Below are positions 35,765-44,787 of a DNA stretch of 64,000 bases, piece by piece (position 1 is the first letter of the stretch; the number at the start of each line of letters is the position of its first letter). The notes under the pieces are model-generated. The model was given only the letters and a program-made list of their open reading frames with translations. It had not been told where the DNA came from and made no database searches. A program made the position numbers and the translations under genes. Where the stretch lies: assembly GCF_900156825.1 (NCBI RefSeq), contig NZ_FTOV01000003.1, positions 1 through 64,000 on the forward strand, read 5' to 3'. The stretch comes from Chryseobacterium gambrini. GTDB lineage: Bacteria; Bacteroidota; Bacteroidia; Flavobacteriales; Weeksellaceae.

Positions 35765-37924
35765 ATGAGAAAGCTCCTGATTATTTTATTTGCCTTTCAA
35801 TTGCTTCTGATTCAGTCTCAGGTAAAGAAAGATCTCGTTATTCCGAAAAATCCCAAAATAGGACTTTCTCTTGCAGGAGGCGGAGCTAAAGGATTTTCTC
35901 ATGTAGGCGTACTTAAAGTGCTGGATTCTCTGGGCGTAAAAGTAGATTATATTGCAGGAACAAGTATGGGAGCCATTGTAGGTGGACTGTACGCTTCAGG
36001 ATATTCCGGAAAAGAAATAGAAAAGATTGTGATGGATACCGATTTCTATTCTTTAATCACAGATCCCAAAGCAAAACGACAGGAAACAACTTTCTTTAAT
36101 AAATCCGTTGACAAATATCTTCTGTCTATTCCTCTTAAAAACGGAAAAATTACCCTGCCCTCTTCCATCAGTTCCGGACAGAAAAATGTATATCTGCTGA
36201 AGGAACTTTTCAAAAATGTTTCCAATATTGACGATTTCTCCAAACTTCCTATTCCTTTTATGTGCGTAGCGACCAACCTAGAAAGCGGCAATATGCAGAT
36301 TTTTGAAAAAGGAGATTTGGTACAGTCGATTATGGCAAGTTCTGCATTTCCGTCACTCATGGACCCTGTTAAAATTAATGACAGTATTTATATTGACGGA
36401 GCGATGACGGTGAACTACCCTTCCAAACCTTTAAAAGATAAAGGAATTGATATCGTTATCGGGGTAGATCTCAATCAGGATCTTTCCAAACGTGAAGATC
36501 TGAACAGTATTATTGCCATCTTAAATCAGGTCATTGATTTCGGAATTAAAAAAGATACCAAAAGACAATATCAATATACCGACATCAACATCAAGCCCAA
36601 TTTAACAGGCATGACCGCTACAAGTTATGATGATAAGAAAAAAATTCTCGACAGCGGCTACGTAGAAGGCTTAAAATACGTCGATATTCTCGATCAGCTA
36701 CCCAAGAGACCTTTCGACAGAATCAGACAACAAATGAGCCCTATTTATTCCAATGTCTATAAAATCGACAGTCTCGAGATCGAAGGAAGCAGAATTTACG
36801 GTAAAAATTATGTTTTAGGGAAAATGGGACTGCGGCTTCCTTCTCTTCAAACCTACGGAAGCATCAATAAACAGATTGATAAATTAGTCGCCACCAACAA
36901 TTACAAATTCATCAATTATGATATTATTTCCGGAAACAATTCAAATTACCTTAAGCTCTACGTTACCGAAGACGATACAAGACACTTTCTAAAATTCGGT
37001 TTACATTACGACGAAATTTTCAAAACCGGACTTCTTTTAAATTATTCAGCAAAACGACTTTTATTCCGAAATTCAAATCTTTCACTTGATGTTGTTGTGG
37101 GAGACAAACCCCGATATTATTTAAACTATTTTATTGATAACGGATATATTCCGGGTTTCGGAATTTATTCTTCGGGAATGAGCTTTAGTTTAAAAGATGT
37201 CAATAACAACGAAGTAGACAAATGGTTTTGGCTGAGAAATGAAGCCTACCTCCAGTCGATCTGGAAAGATAAATTTGCCATTGGCGGCGGAATCAGTCAC
37301 GATTATTTCGAAGCGGAATTCAACGGAGACAATAAAAGATACAGCAGATTTCTCAATCCGTACGTATTTCTGAAAAGCGATACCCAAAACGACAGAGACT
37401 TCCCTACCCGCGGAATTTACATTAATGCAGAAGGAAAAGTAATTGATCTTTTAAAATCTGAAGTAGAAAAAAGACTCGTTCAGGTAAAAGCAGACATCAG
37501 GATAAATCTTCCTCTTTCAAAACAGTTTTCCTACAGACTCAATCTTTACGGAGGAATCACCATCGGCGAAAACCTTCCCGACTTCTACAAATACAGACTG
37601 GGCGGAATCTTTGAACAGAATATCGTAAACTACAGAAGCTTTTCGGGGTTCTATTTTGCTCAACTGAACAGCAATAATGTGGTTTTAATTTCAAACGACC
37701 TTCAGTTTAAATTCAATAAAAACTATTTCCTGAGCGGAAACTTTTCTTTTGCGAACCTTTCCAATGATATAACCTTTGAGGATGCGGTAAAATTAAACTT
37801 CAGCTCTGTAGGATTAACGGCTGGATACAAATCTCCTTTCGGGCAGATTAAAATCAACTTCAGCCATTCACTTAAAAACAATCAAAAAGGCATATTCAGT
37901 GTTATCTTAGGACACTGGTTTTAA
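35765..37924 (+). CDS. Patatin-like phospholipase with Omp85-type barrel
   Basis: A 719-residue protein with a signal peptide (MRKLLIILFAFQLLLIQSQ). Residues 35-330 form a patatin domain: the oxyanion-hole GGGAKGFSHVG, nucleophile serine in GTSMGAIVGG and the partner aspartate in YIDGAMTVNYPS. A POTRA-like segment (about 335-415) and a C-terminal 16-strand Omp85/BamA-type barrel (about 420-719, ending KGIFSVILGHWF) follow. The arrangement matches PlpD/type-Vd proteins in domain order, so it is an outer-membrane lipase that may secrete or display its patatin part. 3 bases after murF-alr and 7 before ybeY, so one operon. Confidence 0.93.
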   Translation: MRKLLIILFAFQLLLIQSQVKKDLVIPKNPKIGLSLAGGGAKGFSHVGVLKVLDSLGVKVDYIAGTSMGAIVGGLYASGYSGKEIEKIVMDTDFYSLITDPKAKRQETTFFNKSVDKYLLSIPLKNGKITLPSSISSGQKNVYLLKELFKNVSNIDDFSKLPIPFMCVATNLESGNMQIFEKGDLVQSIMASSAFPSLMDPVKINDSIYIDGAMTVNYPSKPLKDKGIDIVIGVDLNQDLSKREDLNSIIAILNQVIDFGIKKDTKRQYQYTDINIKPNLTGMTATSYDDKKKILDSGYVEGLKYVDILDQLPKRPFDRIRQQMSPIYSNVYKIDSLEIEGSRIYGKNYVLGKMGLRLPSLQTYGSINKQIDKLVATNNYKFINYDIISGNNSNYLKLYVTEDDTRHFLKFGLHYDEIFKTGLLLNYSAKRLLFRNSNLSLDVVVGDKPRYYLNYFIDNGYIPGFGIYSSGMSFSLKDVNNNEVDKWFWLRNEAYLQSIWKDKFAIGGGISHDYFEAEFNGDNKRYSRFLNPYVFLKSDTQNDRDFPTRGIYINAEGKVIDLLKSEVEKRLVQVKADIRINLPLSKQFSYRLNLYGGITIGENLPDFYKYRLGGIFEQNIVNYRSFSGFYFAQLNSNNVVLISNDLQFKFNKNYFLSGNFSFANLSNDITFEDAVKLNFSSVGLTAGYKSPFGQIKINFSHSLKNNQKGIFSVILGHWF

Positions 37925-37931
37925 TTACAAA

Positions 37932-38339
37932 ATGATACAATTTTTTTACGAAAACTTACCCGAATCGGTAAACACAGAATACAAAAAATGGCTGGAAGAT
38001 CTCATTCTTTCAGAAGAAAAAAAGTTGGGCGAGATCAATTATATTTTCTGTGACGACGAATATTTACTCAAGGTAAATCAGGATTATTTACAGCACGATT
38101 ACTATACTGATATCATTACATTTGACTATGTAAAAGGGAAGACCATAAGCGGCGAGATTTTTGTATCTTTGCAGCGCATTTCAGACAACGCTTCTACCCT
38201 ATCCAGAAATTACGAAGAAGAATTACGGAGAGTTTTGGCTCACGGTATTCTGCACCTTTGCGGATATAAAGATAAAACAGAAGAAGAAGAATTGCAGATG
38301 CGAGGAAAAGAAGATCATTATTTAGCAAAATACCATTAA
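37932..38339 (+). CDS. ybeY: Endoribonuclease YbeY (rRNA maturation)
   Basis: A 135-residue metalloenzyme needed for 16S rRNA 3'-end processing. The motif reads H104-G-I-L-H108-L-C-G-Y-K-D114. In the E. coli enzyme the third zinc ligand is His (HxxxHxxxxxH); here D114 takes its place. An acidic segment after it (KTEEEEELQ) is typical of flavobacterial YbeY. Upstream parts YYTDIITFDY and GEIFVSLQR agree with the family. Final gene of the murF operon, 194 bases before mnmG. Confidence 0.93.
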   Translation: MIQFFYENLPESVNTEYKKWLEDLILSEEKKLGEINYIFCDDEYLLKVNQDYLQHDYYTDIITFDYVKGKTISGEIFVSLQRISDNASTLSRNYEEELRRVLAHGILHLCGYKDKTEEEELQMRGKEDHYLAKYH

Positions 38340-38345
38340 GTTTTT

Positions 38346-38430
38346 AGGAGCTTAATCCCGCTCTCCGCACTCGCTATTTTCTTTTGAAAAAAGAAAATGA
38401 GCTCAGACAAATGCTACGATCGGGGCTAAA
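38346..38430 (+). repeat. Dispersed intergenic repeat type C
   Basis: Begins GGAGCTTAATCCCGCTCTCC and ends CGATCGGGGCTAA, with an internal hairpin ATTTTCTTTT-GAAA-AAAGAAAAT. The opening 'ggagc..tcccgctctcc' and closing 'atcggggcta' ends match a dispersed element I recall from many Bacteroidota intergenic regions. Only one full copy is seen here. Confidence 0.45.
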
Positions 38431-38464
38431 TAAAGCGCAACAGAACAGATTTAAGACAATAAAA

Positions 38465-38496
38465 TTTACAAATGTTTCACGTGAAACATTTGTAAA
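38465..38496. other. parS centromere site, 32-base perfect palindrome
   Basis: The core TGTTTCACGTGAAACA (38473-38488) is the exact ParB-binding parS consensus, and the palindrome extends to 32 bases (38465-38496). It lies 37 bases upstream of mnmG. parS sites nucleate ParB loading near the replication origin. Confidence 0.95.
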
Positions 38497-38533
38497 AAAG
38501 AGTAAAAATTAAGGCTTAAAACAAGCAAAAAAA

Positions 38534-40396
38534 ATGATTTCAGAAATATATGATGTAATCGTAGTGGGTGCCGGTCACGCAGGATGTGAAGCCGCCGCTG
38601 CAGCAGCCAATTTAGGCTCAAAGACGCTGCTTATTACAATGAATATGCAGACCATCGGACAGATGAGCTGCAACCCTGCAATGGGAGGAATTGCAAAAGG
38701 ACAGATCGTAAGAGAGATTGATGCGATGGGAGGATATTCCGGAATTGTAGCAGACAAATCTGCGATCCAGTTCAAGATGCTGAATCTTTCCAAAGGTCCT
38801 GCCATGTGGTCGCCAAGAACGCAGAATGACAGAATGCTTTTCGCAGAAGAATGGCGTTTAGCTTTAGAAAATACACCCAATCTTGATTTCTTTCAGGACA
38901 TGGTAAAACAGCTTATTATCGAAAATAATAAAGTTGCCGGAGTGGTTACTTCATTAGGAATTGAGATCAAAGGACGTTCTGTAGTTCTTACCAACGGAAC
39001 TTTCCTTAATGGTTTGATCCACGTTGGAGACAAACAATTAGGAGGCGGAAGAATGGGCGAACCAAGAGCTTTTGGAATTACAGAACAGCTCGTTTCTTTA
39101 GGCTTTGAAGCAGGAAGAATGAAGACCGGTACCCCACCCCGCGTAGACGGAAGAAGTCTGGATTATTCTAAAATGGAAGAACAGAAAGGAGATGAAAATC
39201 CTCAAAAATTCAGCTATTTAGATACCCCTAAATTAACCAAACAGTTAAGCTGCCACATTGTTTATACCAACGAAACAGTACATGATATTTTACGTGAAGG
39301 TTTCGACAGAAGCCCAATGTTCAATGGTACAATTCAAAGTTTAGGACCAAGATACTGTCCGAGTATTGAAGATAAGATCAACCGTTTTGCAGAGAGAAAC
39401 AGACACCAGTTGTTTGTAGAACCTGAGGGCTGGAAAACAGTAGAGATCTATGTAAACGGATTCAGTTCTTCCCTTCCTGAAGATGTGCAGATTAAAGCAA
39501 TGAAACATATTCCGGGATTCGAAAACGTAAAAGTATTCCGTCCGGGCTATGCTATTGAATATGACTACTTCCCTCCTACCCAATTGAAGCATACCTTGGA
39601 GACAAAATTAATTGATAACTTGTACTTCGCGGGACAGATCAACGGGACAACGGGATACGAAGAAGCAGCCGGACAAGGTCTTATTGCCGGAATTAACGCT
39701 CACAACAAAGTAAAAGATCAGGATGAATTTATCCTTAACAGAGATGAAGCTTACATCGGAGTTTTAATTGATGATCTTATCACAAAAGGAACAGAAGAAC
39801 CGTACAGAATGTTTACCTCAAGAGCAGAATACAGACTTCTTTTAAGACAGGATAACGCAGACATCAGATTAACGCAAAAAGCTTTTGATTTAGGTTTAGC
39901 CAAAGAAGAACGACTAAAAAGAGTAAATGAGAAAGTCGCTCAGAGCGAGGAACTTGAAAGCTTTCTTCGGGAAACTTCTTTAAAGCCGGGAGTAATCAAT
40001 CCTATTCTGGAAACTATCGAAAGCAGTCCTGTTGATCAGGCTTACAGAGCAGCTCAGATTCTTACAAGACCTAATATGACGTTGGAAAAACTGGATCAGA
40101 TCGACTTTATCAGCGAAGTTTCTTCTAAATTTGATGATGAAGTAAGAGAACAGGCAGAAGTGAATATCAAATACAGAGGCTATATTGAGAAAGAAAAAGA
40201 AAATGTTGCCAAACTGAACCGTCTGGAAAACATTAAAATTCCGGAAGATTTCGATTATACAAAAATCTCAAGTCTCTCTGCAGAAGCTAAGCAGAAGATG
40301 ACGAATGTAAAACCAAAAACAATTGCACAGGCTGGAAGAATCAGCGGAGTTTCGCCTGCAGATATTAACGTTTTATTAGTTTATTTAGGACGCTAA
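38534..40396 (+). CDS. mnmG: tRNA uridine-5-carboxymethylaminomethyl synthesis enzyme MnmG
   Basis: A 620-residue FAD enzyme (GidA) that with MnmE installs cmnm5U34 in tRNAs. FAD-binding GAGHAGCEAA (12-21), the CNPAMGGIAKGQIVREIDAM stretch, the second nucleotide-binding loop GTFLNGLIHVG, GRSLDYSKMEEQ-type, the GTPPRVDGRS signature and the C-terminal GRISGVSPADINVLLVYLGR are all present; length equals the family's. It is flanked on both sides by parS sites; in many bacteria gidA lies next to the origin of replication. Confidence 0.97.
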   Translation: MISEIYDVIVVGAGHAGCEAAAAAANLGSKTLLITMNMQTIGQMSCNPAMGGIAKGQIVREIDAMGGYSGIVADKSAIQFKMLNLSKGPAMWSPRTQNDRMLFAEEWRLALENTPNLDFFQDMVKQLIIENNKVAGVVTSLGIEIKGRSVVLTNGTFLNGLIHVGDKQLGGGRMGEPRAFGITEQLVSLGFEAGRMKTGTPPRVDGRSLDYSKMEEQKGDENPQKFSYLDTPKLTKQLSCHIVYTNETVHDILREGFDRSPMFNGTIQSLGPRYCPSIEDKINRFAERNRHQLFVEPEGWKTVEIYVNGFSSSLPEDVQIKAMKHIPGFENVKVFRPGYAIEYDYFPPTQLKHTLETKLIDNLYFAGQINGTTGYEEAAGQGLIAGINAHNKVKDQDEFILNRDEAYIGVLIDDLITKGTEEPYRMFTSRAEYRLLLRQDNADIRLTQKAFDLGLAKEERLKRVNEKVAQSEELESFLRETSLKPGVINPILETIESSPVDQAYRAAQILTRPNMTLEKLDQIDFISEVSSKFDDEVREQAEVNIKYRGYIEKEKENVAKLNRLENIKIPEDFDYTKISSLSAEAKQKMTNVKPKTIAQAGRISGVSPADINVLLVYLGR

Positions 40397-40403
40397 AACG
40401 AAA

Positions 40404-40423
40404 ATGTTTCACGTGAAACATTC
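40404..40423. other. Second parS site, 20-base perfect palindrome
   Basis: The same core TGTTTCACGTGAAACA at 40406-40421, embedded in a 20-base palindrome, 8 bases after the mnmG stop. Identical core to the site at 38473. Confidence 0.95.
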
Positions 40424-40508
40424 ATAAAAATACAATCAAAAATTAAGGTATTTATGAGCTTATACAAAGGTCTGAATATCTTAATTTTTAATTTTAAAGA
40501 AAAATCAA

Positions 40509-41330
40509 ATGAAAATAAAAGATCATTTTCTATCTCAGGAAATTTTTGAAATTATTGAAACAGATACAAAGGGAGTTTTCAAGACCTCCCCTATTCCATC
40601 CAATATTTCAAAATATTATGAAAGTGAAGATTATATTTCCCATCATCAGGATTCCGGAAGTCTTAAAGAAAAACTGTATAAATTTTTACAGTCCTTTAAT
40701 TTGCAGTACAAAAAAAATATACTTTTAGACCGAATCAGCAAAGGATCAAAAGTATTGGATTACGGTTGCGGAGCCGGAGAATTTGTAAAGTTTATAGAAA
40801 ATGATTTCGAAACTTTCGGTTTTGAACCGGATGCAGATGCAAGAAAAGCAGCCCAGAATAAAATTTCAAAAGCTACTATTTTAGATAATATTCATTCCAT
40901 TGAAGATAAAAGTCTGGACGCAATTACTTTATGGCATGTTTTTGAACATATCGAAAATCAGGACGAGATCCTCGAAATTTTCAATCGTAAACTGAAAGAC
41001 AAAGGACTGTTGATTATTGCCGTTCCCAATCCTACTTCTTACGATGCGAAACATTATAAAGAATATTGGGCAGCGTATGATGTTCCGAGACACATCTATC
41101 ATTTTTCAAAAAAAGGTATGGAAAATCTGATTGCCAAAAAGCCCAACTGGAAAATGAGAAAAATCAAACCTTTGATTTTGGATTCTTATTATATCTCTAT
41201 GTTGAGCGAAAAATATAAAAAATCATCCCTATTTTGGCTAAAAGCAACGATCTACGGAACGATTTCTAACATAAAAGCCCTTTTTTCGAACGAATTTTCA
41301 AGTTTGATATACATTATCGAAAAAAAGTAG
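40509..41330 (+). CDS. Class I SAM-dependent methyltransferase
   Basis: A 273-residue protein. The SAM-binding GxGxG motif VLDYGCGAGEFVKFIE lies near residues 78-93, followed by DAITLWHVFEHIENQ (motif II/III) and GLLIIAVPNP. The first 75 residues form a separate helical part with a KYYESEDYISH motif. It belongs to the family-11/UbiE-like group; the substrate is unknown. A terminator follows 60 bases after the stop. Confidence 0.85.
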   Translation: MKIKDHFLSQEIFEIIETDTKGVFKTSPIPSNISKYYESEDYISHHQDSGSLKEKLYKFLQSFNLQYKKNILLDRISKGSKVLDYGCGAGEFVKFIENDFETFGFEPDADARKAAQNKISKATILDNIHSIEDKSLDAITLWHVFEHIENQDEILEIFNRKLKDKGLLIIAVPNPTSYDAKHYKEYWAAYDVPRHIYHFSKKGMENLIAKKPNWKMRKIKPLILDSYYISMLSEKYKKSSLFWLKATIYGTISNIKALFSNEFSSLIYIIEKK

Positions 41331-41390
41331 AAAATCGAAATTTAAGCCATTTCTGAAGGTCAATTTTTCAGAATTTGAGTCTTGAAAATC

Positions 41391-41426
41391 AAAATCCCGG
41401 GAAATTCTCTGGGATTTTATTTTTTA
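41391..41426 (+). terminator. Terminator after the methyltransferase
   Basis: AAAATCCC (41391-41398) pairs with GGGATTTT (41411-41418), then a T-rich run. Confidence 0.8.
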
Positions 41427-42136
41427 TCAACTCCCCTACTCGATTCAAATTTTCAGAATATTTTTTTCACAAGATTAAATTTTGGAAAAAATCAGATCAG
41501 AATTTTAAAATTTGTTAGTAAAAAGTTAGTAACTCAAAATTTAACTCTATTTTTCTTTACCATTAAACTTTTCATACAAAGCATATTTTAATTTTTTGTG
41601 AAAATTAGAAAAATAACAAAAGTTTTTAAAATCCTCAATTTTCATCCTTTTAGAATTTTGAAAATTTTAATCATTACATCATCATCATATTTATTGACTT
41701 TTCGACTAATTTTGAAATTAACTCAAATATGAGCAATTAAGTAAAAAATGAATCAGCAAAAATTTTTATCCATTTCAGAAATTTCAATTCTCTGGTAATT
41801 TTCAAAGTTTGAGAATTTATTCTTTGATAAATCAAAAATGAAAATTTTTAATTTGTTCTTCGTATTTGAAAATTAAAAATACTGATCGTTTTTTAAGAAC
41901 AATATTTAAACTTTAAAAATAATTTATAAAATTTTAAAGCTTCATAATAAACTTTTATATAACAAAAGATTTAAACACTTTAGTTTCTTAAATTAAATAC
42001 TTAAACTGAAAAAGAATACATAAGTAAAAAAATCAAAGATTTTTCTCTTTGCAGACTTTTGTAATACTTTAAATAAATTCAATAAAGTCTTTTGTATCTT
42101 TTGCAGTTAAATTTAAAATGACTTTGAACAAGTTTA

Positions 42137-42172
42137 ATAAAAAAGTCCGCCGAAAAAATCAGCGGACTTAAA
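42137..42172 (-). terminator. Terminator after pgk
   Basis: AAGTCCGC (42143-42150) pairs with GCGGACTT (42162-42169); on the minus strand the stem is followed by a T run. Confidence 0.88.
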
Positions 42173-42190
42173 ATATATAAATTAATTTTC

Positions 42191-43381
42191 TTAATTGTTA
42201 ATGGCAGCAACACCCGGAAGTTCTAAACCTTCCAGACTTTCCAACATCGCTCCTCCTCCGGTAGAAACATAACTTACTTTTTCTCCGTAACCGAATTGCT
42301 TCACAAACGCAACACTGTCTCCTCCTCCAACTAAAGAGAAAGCTCCCAATTTTGTAGCTTCGGCAATACTGTCTCCCAACGCAATTGTTCCTGCAGCAAA
42401 GTTAGACATTTCGAAAACTCCGATCGGTCCGTTCCAAAGAATCGTTCTGGAATTTAACAATACATCATTGAACTGATCTCTCGATTTCGGACCTGCATCC
42501 AGTCCCATCCAACCTTCAGGAATTTCGTAAATATCCACTTCTTTTCTGTCGGCATCGTTACTGAAACTTTCAGCAATTACTGTATCTGAAGGAAGATAAA
42601 CTTTTACTTTATGTTCCTTCGCTTTTTCTAAAATCTCCAGTGCTAAAGGTAACTTATCTTCTTCCACTAATGAAGTTCCGATCTTTCCGCCTAAAGCCTT
42701 AATGAAAGTAAACGCCATTCCGCCTCCGATGATTAAATTATCAACTGCCGGTAAAATATTTTCTATAATGGTAATTTTAGTTGAAACTTTAGAACCACCA
42801 AGAATAGCTGTAACAGGTCTTTCACCGCTTTTTAGTACTTTATCAATCGCCTGAAGCTCTTTAGCCATCAATAAACCGAAAAATTTAGTTGATGGAAAAA
42901 ATTTAGCAATAACCGCTGTTGAAGAATGCGCTCTGTGAGCTGTCCCGAATGCATCATTCACATATGCATCTGCTAATTTAGAAAGCTGTTCTGCAAAAGC
43001 TTCATCACCTTTTTCCTCTTCGTTATGAAAACGCAGATTCTCTAATAAAAGAATTTCTCCCGGTTTAAGCTCATAAGCAGCCTTTTCAGCCTTTTCTCCA
43101 ACACATTCGTCCACAAACTTAACTTCCTGTCCTAAAACCTCAGAAACCTCGTCTACGATATGTTTCAGTGAAAATTCGTCTTTAACCTCTCCTTTTGGTC
43201 TTCCCAAGTGAGCCATTAAAATTACAGAACCGCCATCTTTAAGGATTTTATCCACGGTTGGTTTTACCGCAACAATTCTCGTATTGTCTGTTACTTTAAG
43301 CTGGTCGTCCTGCGGAACATTGAAATCCACTCTTACAAGCGCCTTCTTTTCATTGAAATTGAAATCATTGATTGTTTTCAT
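42191..43381 (-). CDS. pgk: Phosphoglycerate kinase
   Basis: A 396-residue glycolytic enzyme transferring phosphate from 1,3-bisphosphoglycerate to ADP. Family markers are complete: RVDFNVPQD, the [11 protein letters not shown] substrate site, [26 protein letters not shown], the GGSKVSTK hinge, [12 protein letters not shown] and the C-terminal VGGGDSVAF and [12 protein letters not shown]. Standard length. The only minus-strand gene between 32 and 52 kb, so it runs against its surroundings. Likely transcribed from within the 637-base gap upstream. Confidence 0.98.
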   Translation of the reverse strand: MKTINDFNFNEKKALVRVDFNVPQDDQLKVTDNTRIVAVKPTVDKILKDGGSVILMAHLGRPKGEVKDEFSLKHIVDEVSEVLGQEVKFVDECVGEKAEKAAYELKPGEILLLENLRFHNEEEKGDEAFAEQLSKLADAYVNDAFGTAHRAHSSTAVIAKFFPSTKFFGLLMAKELQAIDKVLKSGERPVTAILGGSKVSTKITIIENILPAVDNLIIGGGMAFTFIKALGGKIGTSLVEEDKLPLALEILEKAKEHKVKVYLPSDTVIAESFSNDADRKEVDIYEIPEGWMGLDAGPKSRDQFNDVLLNSRTILWNGPIGVFEMSNFAAGTIALGDSIAEATKLGAFSLVGGGDSVAFVKQFGYGEKVSYVSTGGGAMLESLEGLELPGVAAINN

Positions 43382-44018
43382 ATGTACATTTTATATTTTT
43401 TCGGGTAAAGTGAACCGACTTTGAGAATCCATTGGCTTCATTTTTTCCGGCAGGTCGAGTTCATTCATTTCGTTCAAATTTTGTTTCACAAATGTAAGAT
43501 TTTAAAATTTTCAGAACGATTCAAGCTTTGAAAAGTTTTCAAAAAGTTTCCCGCAGACTCATCATTCATCAATCAACATAATTTCTTTTCTCTTAAAAAA
43601 AGAAAAATGATACTGTTGTTGAGTATTGTTAGTTTAGGGGATAAATTTTAATGAAATACTTTACCACATTTAATTTTAAGCCAATTCACAACTTATATAC
43701 ATTGTAATCCATTGATATTAGAGTATTTCACATCGTTATTAACAATTGTGGGTAACTTTCAGAATTTACTATTATTAATAAATATTTTATGGAAAAGACT
43801 GAGAATTCTCCCCAATAACTTTGTGTAAAAAAATGCAGGATCTATGAAAGTAAAATTCCATTACAAAATTTTTCAATGTTACGAAACTTTAGTTTTAGAA
43901 CTTTTTTCAACAGTTACCCACAAGCGTTTTCACAATTAACTCGCAAAAATTTAAGACTTATCCACATTATACTTAACTTTGTGTGGAATAAATCTATTAA
44001 AGGCTTAATACAAGTATT
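43382..44018. promoter_or_regulatory. 637-base gap with DnaA-box-like sequences; candidate oriC
   Basis: No gene. It contains one perfect DnaA box TTATCCACA (43958-43966), two one-mismatch boxes TTACCCACA (plus at 43914-43922, minus at 43747-43755) and AT-rich stretches in between. TAACTTTG -7 boxes occur near 43814 and 43974, the second close to rpiB. The setting, divergent from pgk and near parS, fits an origin of replication. This is an inference; DnaA boxes alone are not proof. Confidence 0.5.
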
Positions 44019-44453
44019 ATGAAAAGAAAAATAGCAATTGCTGCAGACCACGCAGGCTATGAATACAAGGAGATTGTTAAGAACTATCTTTCAGAACGTT
44101 TTGAAATTCAGGATTTTGGAACGTTTTCCACAGACAGTGTGGATTATCCGGACTTTGTACACCCCGCTGCTACATCTGTTGAAAACGGTGAAAATGAACT
44201 AGGAATTTTGCTGTGCGGAAGCGGGAACGGCGTTCAGATCACTGCCAACAAACATCAGAAGATTCGCTGCGCACTTTGCTGGATGCCGGAGATTGCTTCC
44301 TTGGCAAGACAGCATAATGATGCCAACATGATTTCTATCCCTGCAAGATTCATATCAAAGGAAGTGGCTATCGAAATTGCTGAAAAATTCCTTTCTACAG
44401 ATTTTGAGGGAGGCAGACATCAGAACAGAGTTGATAAAATTCCATTTTGTTAA
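44019..44453 (+). CDS. rpiB: Ribose-5-phosphate isomerase B
   Basis: A 144-residue enzyme interconverting ribose-5-phosphate and ribulose-5-phosphate. The start KIAIAADHAGYEYKEIV, the SVDYPDFVHPAA segment and the active-site loop LLCGSGNGVQITANKH (Cys near 68) are all conserved, and the length is standard for the RpiB/LacAB family. Preceded by the DnaA-box region, followed by its own terminator. Confidence 0.97.
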   Translation: MKRKIAIAADHAGYEYKEIVKNYLSERFEIQDFGTFSTDSVDYPDFVHPAATSVENGENELGILLCGSGNGVQITANKHQKIRCALCWMPEIASLARQHNDANMISIPARFISKEVAIEIAEKFLSTDFEGGRHQNRVDKIPFC

Positions 44454-44459
44454 AATATA

Positions 44460-44498
44460 TAAAGGCTTGTAAATCAGTTTGCAAGCCTTATTTATTTT
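44460..44498 (+). terminator. Terminator after rpiB
   Basis: AAGGCTTG (44462-44469) pairs with CAAGCCTT (44482-44489), followed by an A/T-rich run. Confidence 0.85.
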
Positions 44499-44506
44499 TT
44501 ATTTTG

Positions 44507-44787
44507 TATATTTGCAGCGTCCAATAGAAATTACCATCTATTATTTCCATACAAGCCTGTAGAAAATTTAAAAACACATTATTAAAAGGTTTTTCTCCAC
44601 TCTTCTCCATATTTGTATTAAATTTATACAAAACTAAAACTTCCGTTGTAGAATAAATGGAAGGAAAATTGATGGGTTTTTACCAATAAACTAAACTTTA
44701 AGATTTAAAAAATCTCTTGTTAAAGGATGATTTAAATCCCTCTGATTGGGAGATCAGAATTGAAAATTTAACGAATTACAAATTAAA
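44507..44787 (+). promoter_or_regulatory. Promoter element and long leader of rnr
   Basis: A TATATTTG -7-type box (44507-44514) is followed by 270 bases of leader before the rnr ATG. The leader has short hairpins, for example AGATTT/AAATCT near 44701-44715 and TCTGAT/ATCAGA (44741-44758). A long structured 5' leader is expected for cold-shock-regulated genes such as rnr (inference). Confidence 0.45.

Larger units (their letters stand above)
41331..42190. other. 860-base gene-free, very AT-rich block
   Basis: Between the methyltransferase and pgk. After the terminator at 41391 it is dominated by A/T words such as AATTTTCA, GAAAATTTT and TTTTGAAAATT, with few G or C. A 69-codon plus frame at 41382-41591 starts inside the terminator and has no coding look. 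Base composition is unlike the flanking genes. It may be a DNA-unwinding or partition-related region, or just old spacer sequence. Confidence 0.55.

Noticed and set aside
41382..41591. A 69-codon plus frame in the AT-rich block
   Set aside because: Begins inside a terminator, no signal of coding, low-complexity A/T sequence.
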